Shown here: piece after piece, positions 13,917-14,801 of the stretch
Numbering within the stretch: position 1 is the stretch's first letter
How the letters are laid out: every line of letters begins with the position of its first letter
Assembly: GCA_012270355.1 (NCBI GenBank)
Contig: JAAXIL010000112.1
Span: 2,885-17,685, forward strand
Source: Psychrobacter sp.
GTDB lineage: Bacteria; Pseudomonadota; Gammaproteobacteria; Pseudomonadales; Moraxellaceae
Direction: 5' to 3'
DNA length: 14,801 nt
Position numbers and translations under genes: made by a program
Notes under the pieces: generated by a model
What the model saw: only the letters and a program-made list of their open reading frames with translations
Databases searched by the model: none
What the model was told of the DNA's origin: nothing

Positions 13917-14765
13917 ATGCTCCCTGCGTCCACGACCGATATGCCTGCCTATATGGCGAAACCCACTGATGAGCAATTATCTGCCCTGAACATGGCACTT
14001 GACCGCCAGTCGTTTAAGGTGGTGGCGTATGCGGGAGCAGGCAAGACGACAACGCTTAAGCTGATTGGCGAGCGTTTGCGAGGGCGAGGATTGTATTTGG
14101 CATTTAACAAAGCGATTGCCGTAGAGGCACAACAGAAATTCCCCTCGCACGTCGATTGCCGTACCTTTCACTCACTGGCATATCGGCATGTGCCCCGAGA
14201 TATCACGGCTAAATTGTCCTTGCCCAGGTTTTCCCCCAAGCGTTTGGGCGACGACTTGGGGCTACAACCTGTGCAAGTGCGTCGGCAAATGGAAGGGGCG
14301 AGCAAATTTGTCACCTTTTCGCCCGCTCGCCAAGCTCGTTTTGTTAGCGATGCGGTGAGCCATTTTTGTAGCACCCATGCCAGCTATCCTGCCCCCCGTC
14401 ATTTGCAATTTCCCGAGTGGCTCAAAGAGTCCGATGCCGAACAGCTTCGGGAACGCCTATATCCTGCTGTCGAACAGCGGTGGTTGCAGTCCATCGACCC
14501 TCGACATCCTGCGGGCATTGGACATGACATTTATCTAAAGCTTTGGGCATTATCAAAACCACTCATACCTGCCGACTTCATTTTGTTTGATGAAGCTCAA
14601 GATGCTGACCCGCTCATGATGGGCATTTTGACCCAGCAACCACGTCAAGTGATTTACGTAGGCGATGCTCATCAGCAGATTTATGAGTGGCGAGGGGCAG
14701 TGAATGCCATGAAAAAATTGCACAAAACGAAAAACAGGCAAAACAAATCGTATCGAATTTTATAA
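13917..14765 (+). pseudogene. UvrD/Rep-type (SF1) DNA helicase, N-terminal part; gene broken after motif III
   Basis: The product has an SF1A helicase N-terminal half: a Q-motif-like PTDEQLSAL, Walker A AGAGKTTT (39-46 from this start), motif Ia TFHSLAYRH, Walker B DEAQD (225-229) and motif III GDAHQQIYEWRGAVNAM (249-265). Such proteins unwind DNA with ATP. After NAM (base 14711) the family pattern stops, the sequence becomes AT-rich, and a stop follows 17 codons later. Motifs IV-VI and the second RecA-like domain are missing, so the protein cannot be a working helicase. I chose the ATG at 13917 because AGGAAAG lies just upstream. The frame extends back to 13860, but that part is a terminator hairpin. 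It resembles the single-domain-core UvrD-like proteins that can be chromosomal or carried on mobile DNA. Confidence 0.7.
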
Positions 14766-14773
14766 CATATTGA
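14711..14773 (+). pseudogene. Possible C-terminal remnant of an unidentified AT-rich gene
   Basis: In the frame +2 relative to the helicase, starting at the break, the DNA reads EKIAQNEKQAK then QIVSNFITY and a TGA stop (14771-14773), which looks like a normal hydrophilic helix and protein end. No start is visible because the open frame begins at the junction. It may be the tail of a gene joined to the helicase fragment by insertion or rearrangement. This is a weak call from 20 codons. Confidence 0.25.
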
Positions 14774-14801
14774 CGATGAGAAGAATGATTTAATTAATGA
14801 T

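Overview
The window looks like chromosomal DNA of a gammaproteobacterium, most likely of the family Moraxellaceae (Moraxella/Psychrobacter-like). This is inferred from gene content and order (trxA-rho; rpmI-rplT-pheS-pheT-ihfA; hisIE-tatA-tatB-tatC) and moderate base composition. No 16S or other taxonomic marker is present, so the assignment is tentative. Almost everything here is conserved housekeeping DNA. The accessory material is confined to the last ~1.2 kb.

Layout from left to right. (1) Bases 1-659 hold the 3' end of a lytic murein transglycosylase with a C-terminal peptidoglycan-binding domain, convergent with an RluA-type pseudouridine synthase (682-1416, minus). (2) rluA is divergent from trxA (1574-1900), which ends in a strong intrinsic terminator. 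A 562-base gap follows with a near-consensus promoter and a ~420-nt leader for rho (2463-3731). (3) A bidirectional terminator separates rho from a convergent zinc metallopeptidase of the YpfJ family (3820-4695, minus). A small, very acidic lipoprotein gene (5020-5415) diverges from it. (4) The minus-strand block rpmI-rplT, then pheS-pheT-ihfA (10204 down to 5473), makes ribosomal proteins L35 and L20, phenylalanyl-tRNA synthetase and IHF alpha. An internal terminator and a second promoter split it into two transcription units. infC does not sit immediately upstream of rpmI. (5) A 505-base divergent intergenic region carries rpmI promoters, a leader hairpin and a Fur-box-like palindrome. (6) A plus-strand operon follows: thioesterase, fused hisIE and tatABC (10710-13612). 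(7) Behind tatC lie a 200-bp inverted-repeat element, a displaced terminator, and a UvrD/Rep-type helicase gene broken after motif III, where the sequence turns abruptly AT-rich.

The most notable observation is the 13612-13811 element. It has terminal inverted repeats flanked by TA, and a nested ~107-bp imperfect palindrome. It appears to have inserted into the 3' end of tatC, so the present tatC stop codon is made of the TA target plus the first base of the element. Joining the flanks across the element restores a slightly longer tatC reading frame ending just before an intrinsic terminator, which is the expected ancestral layout. The second point of interest is the helicase gene, which loses its reading frame and composition at about 14709. 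I found no CRISPR array, tRNA or rRNA gene, and no clearly novel multigene system.
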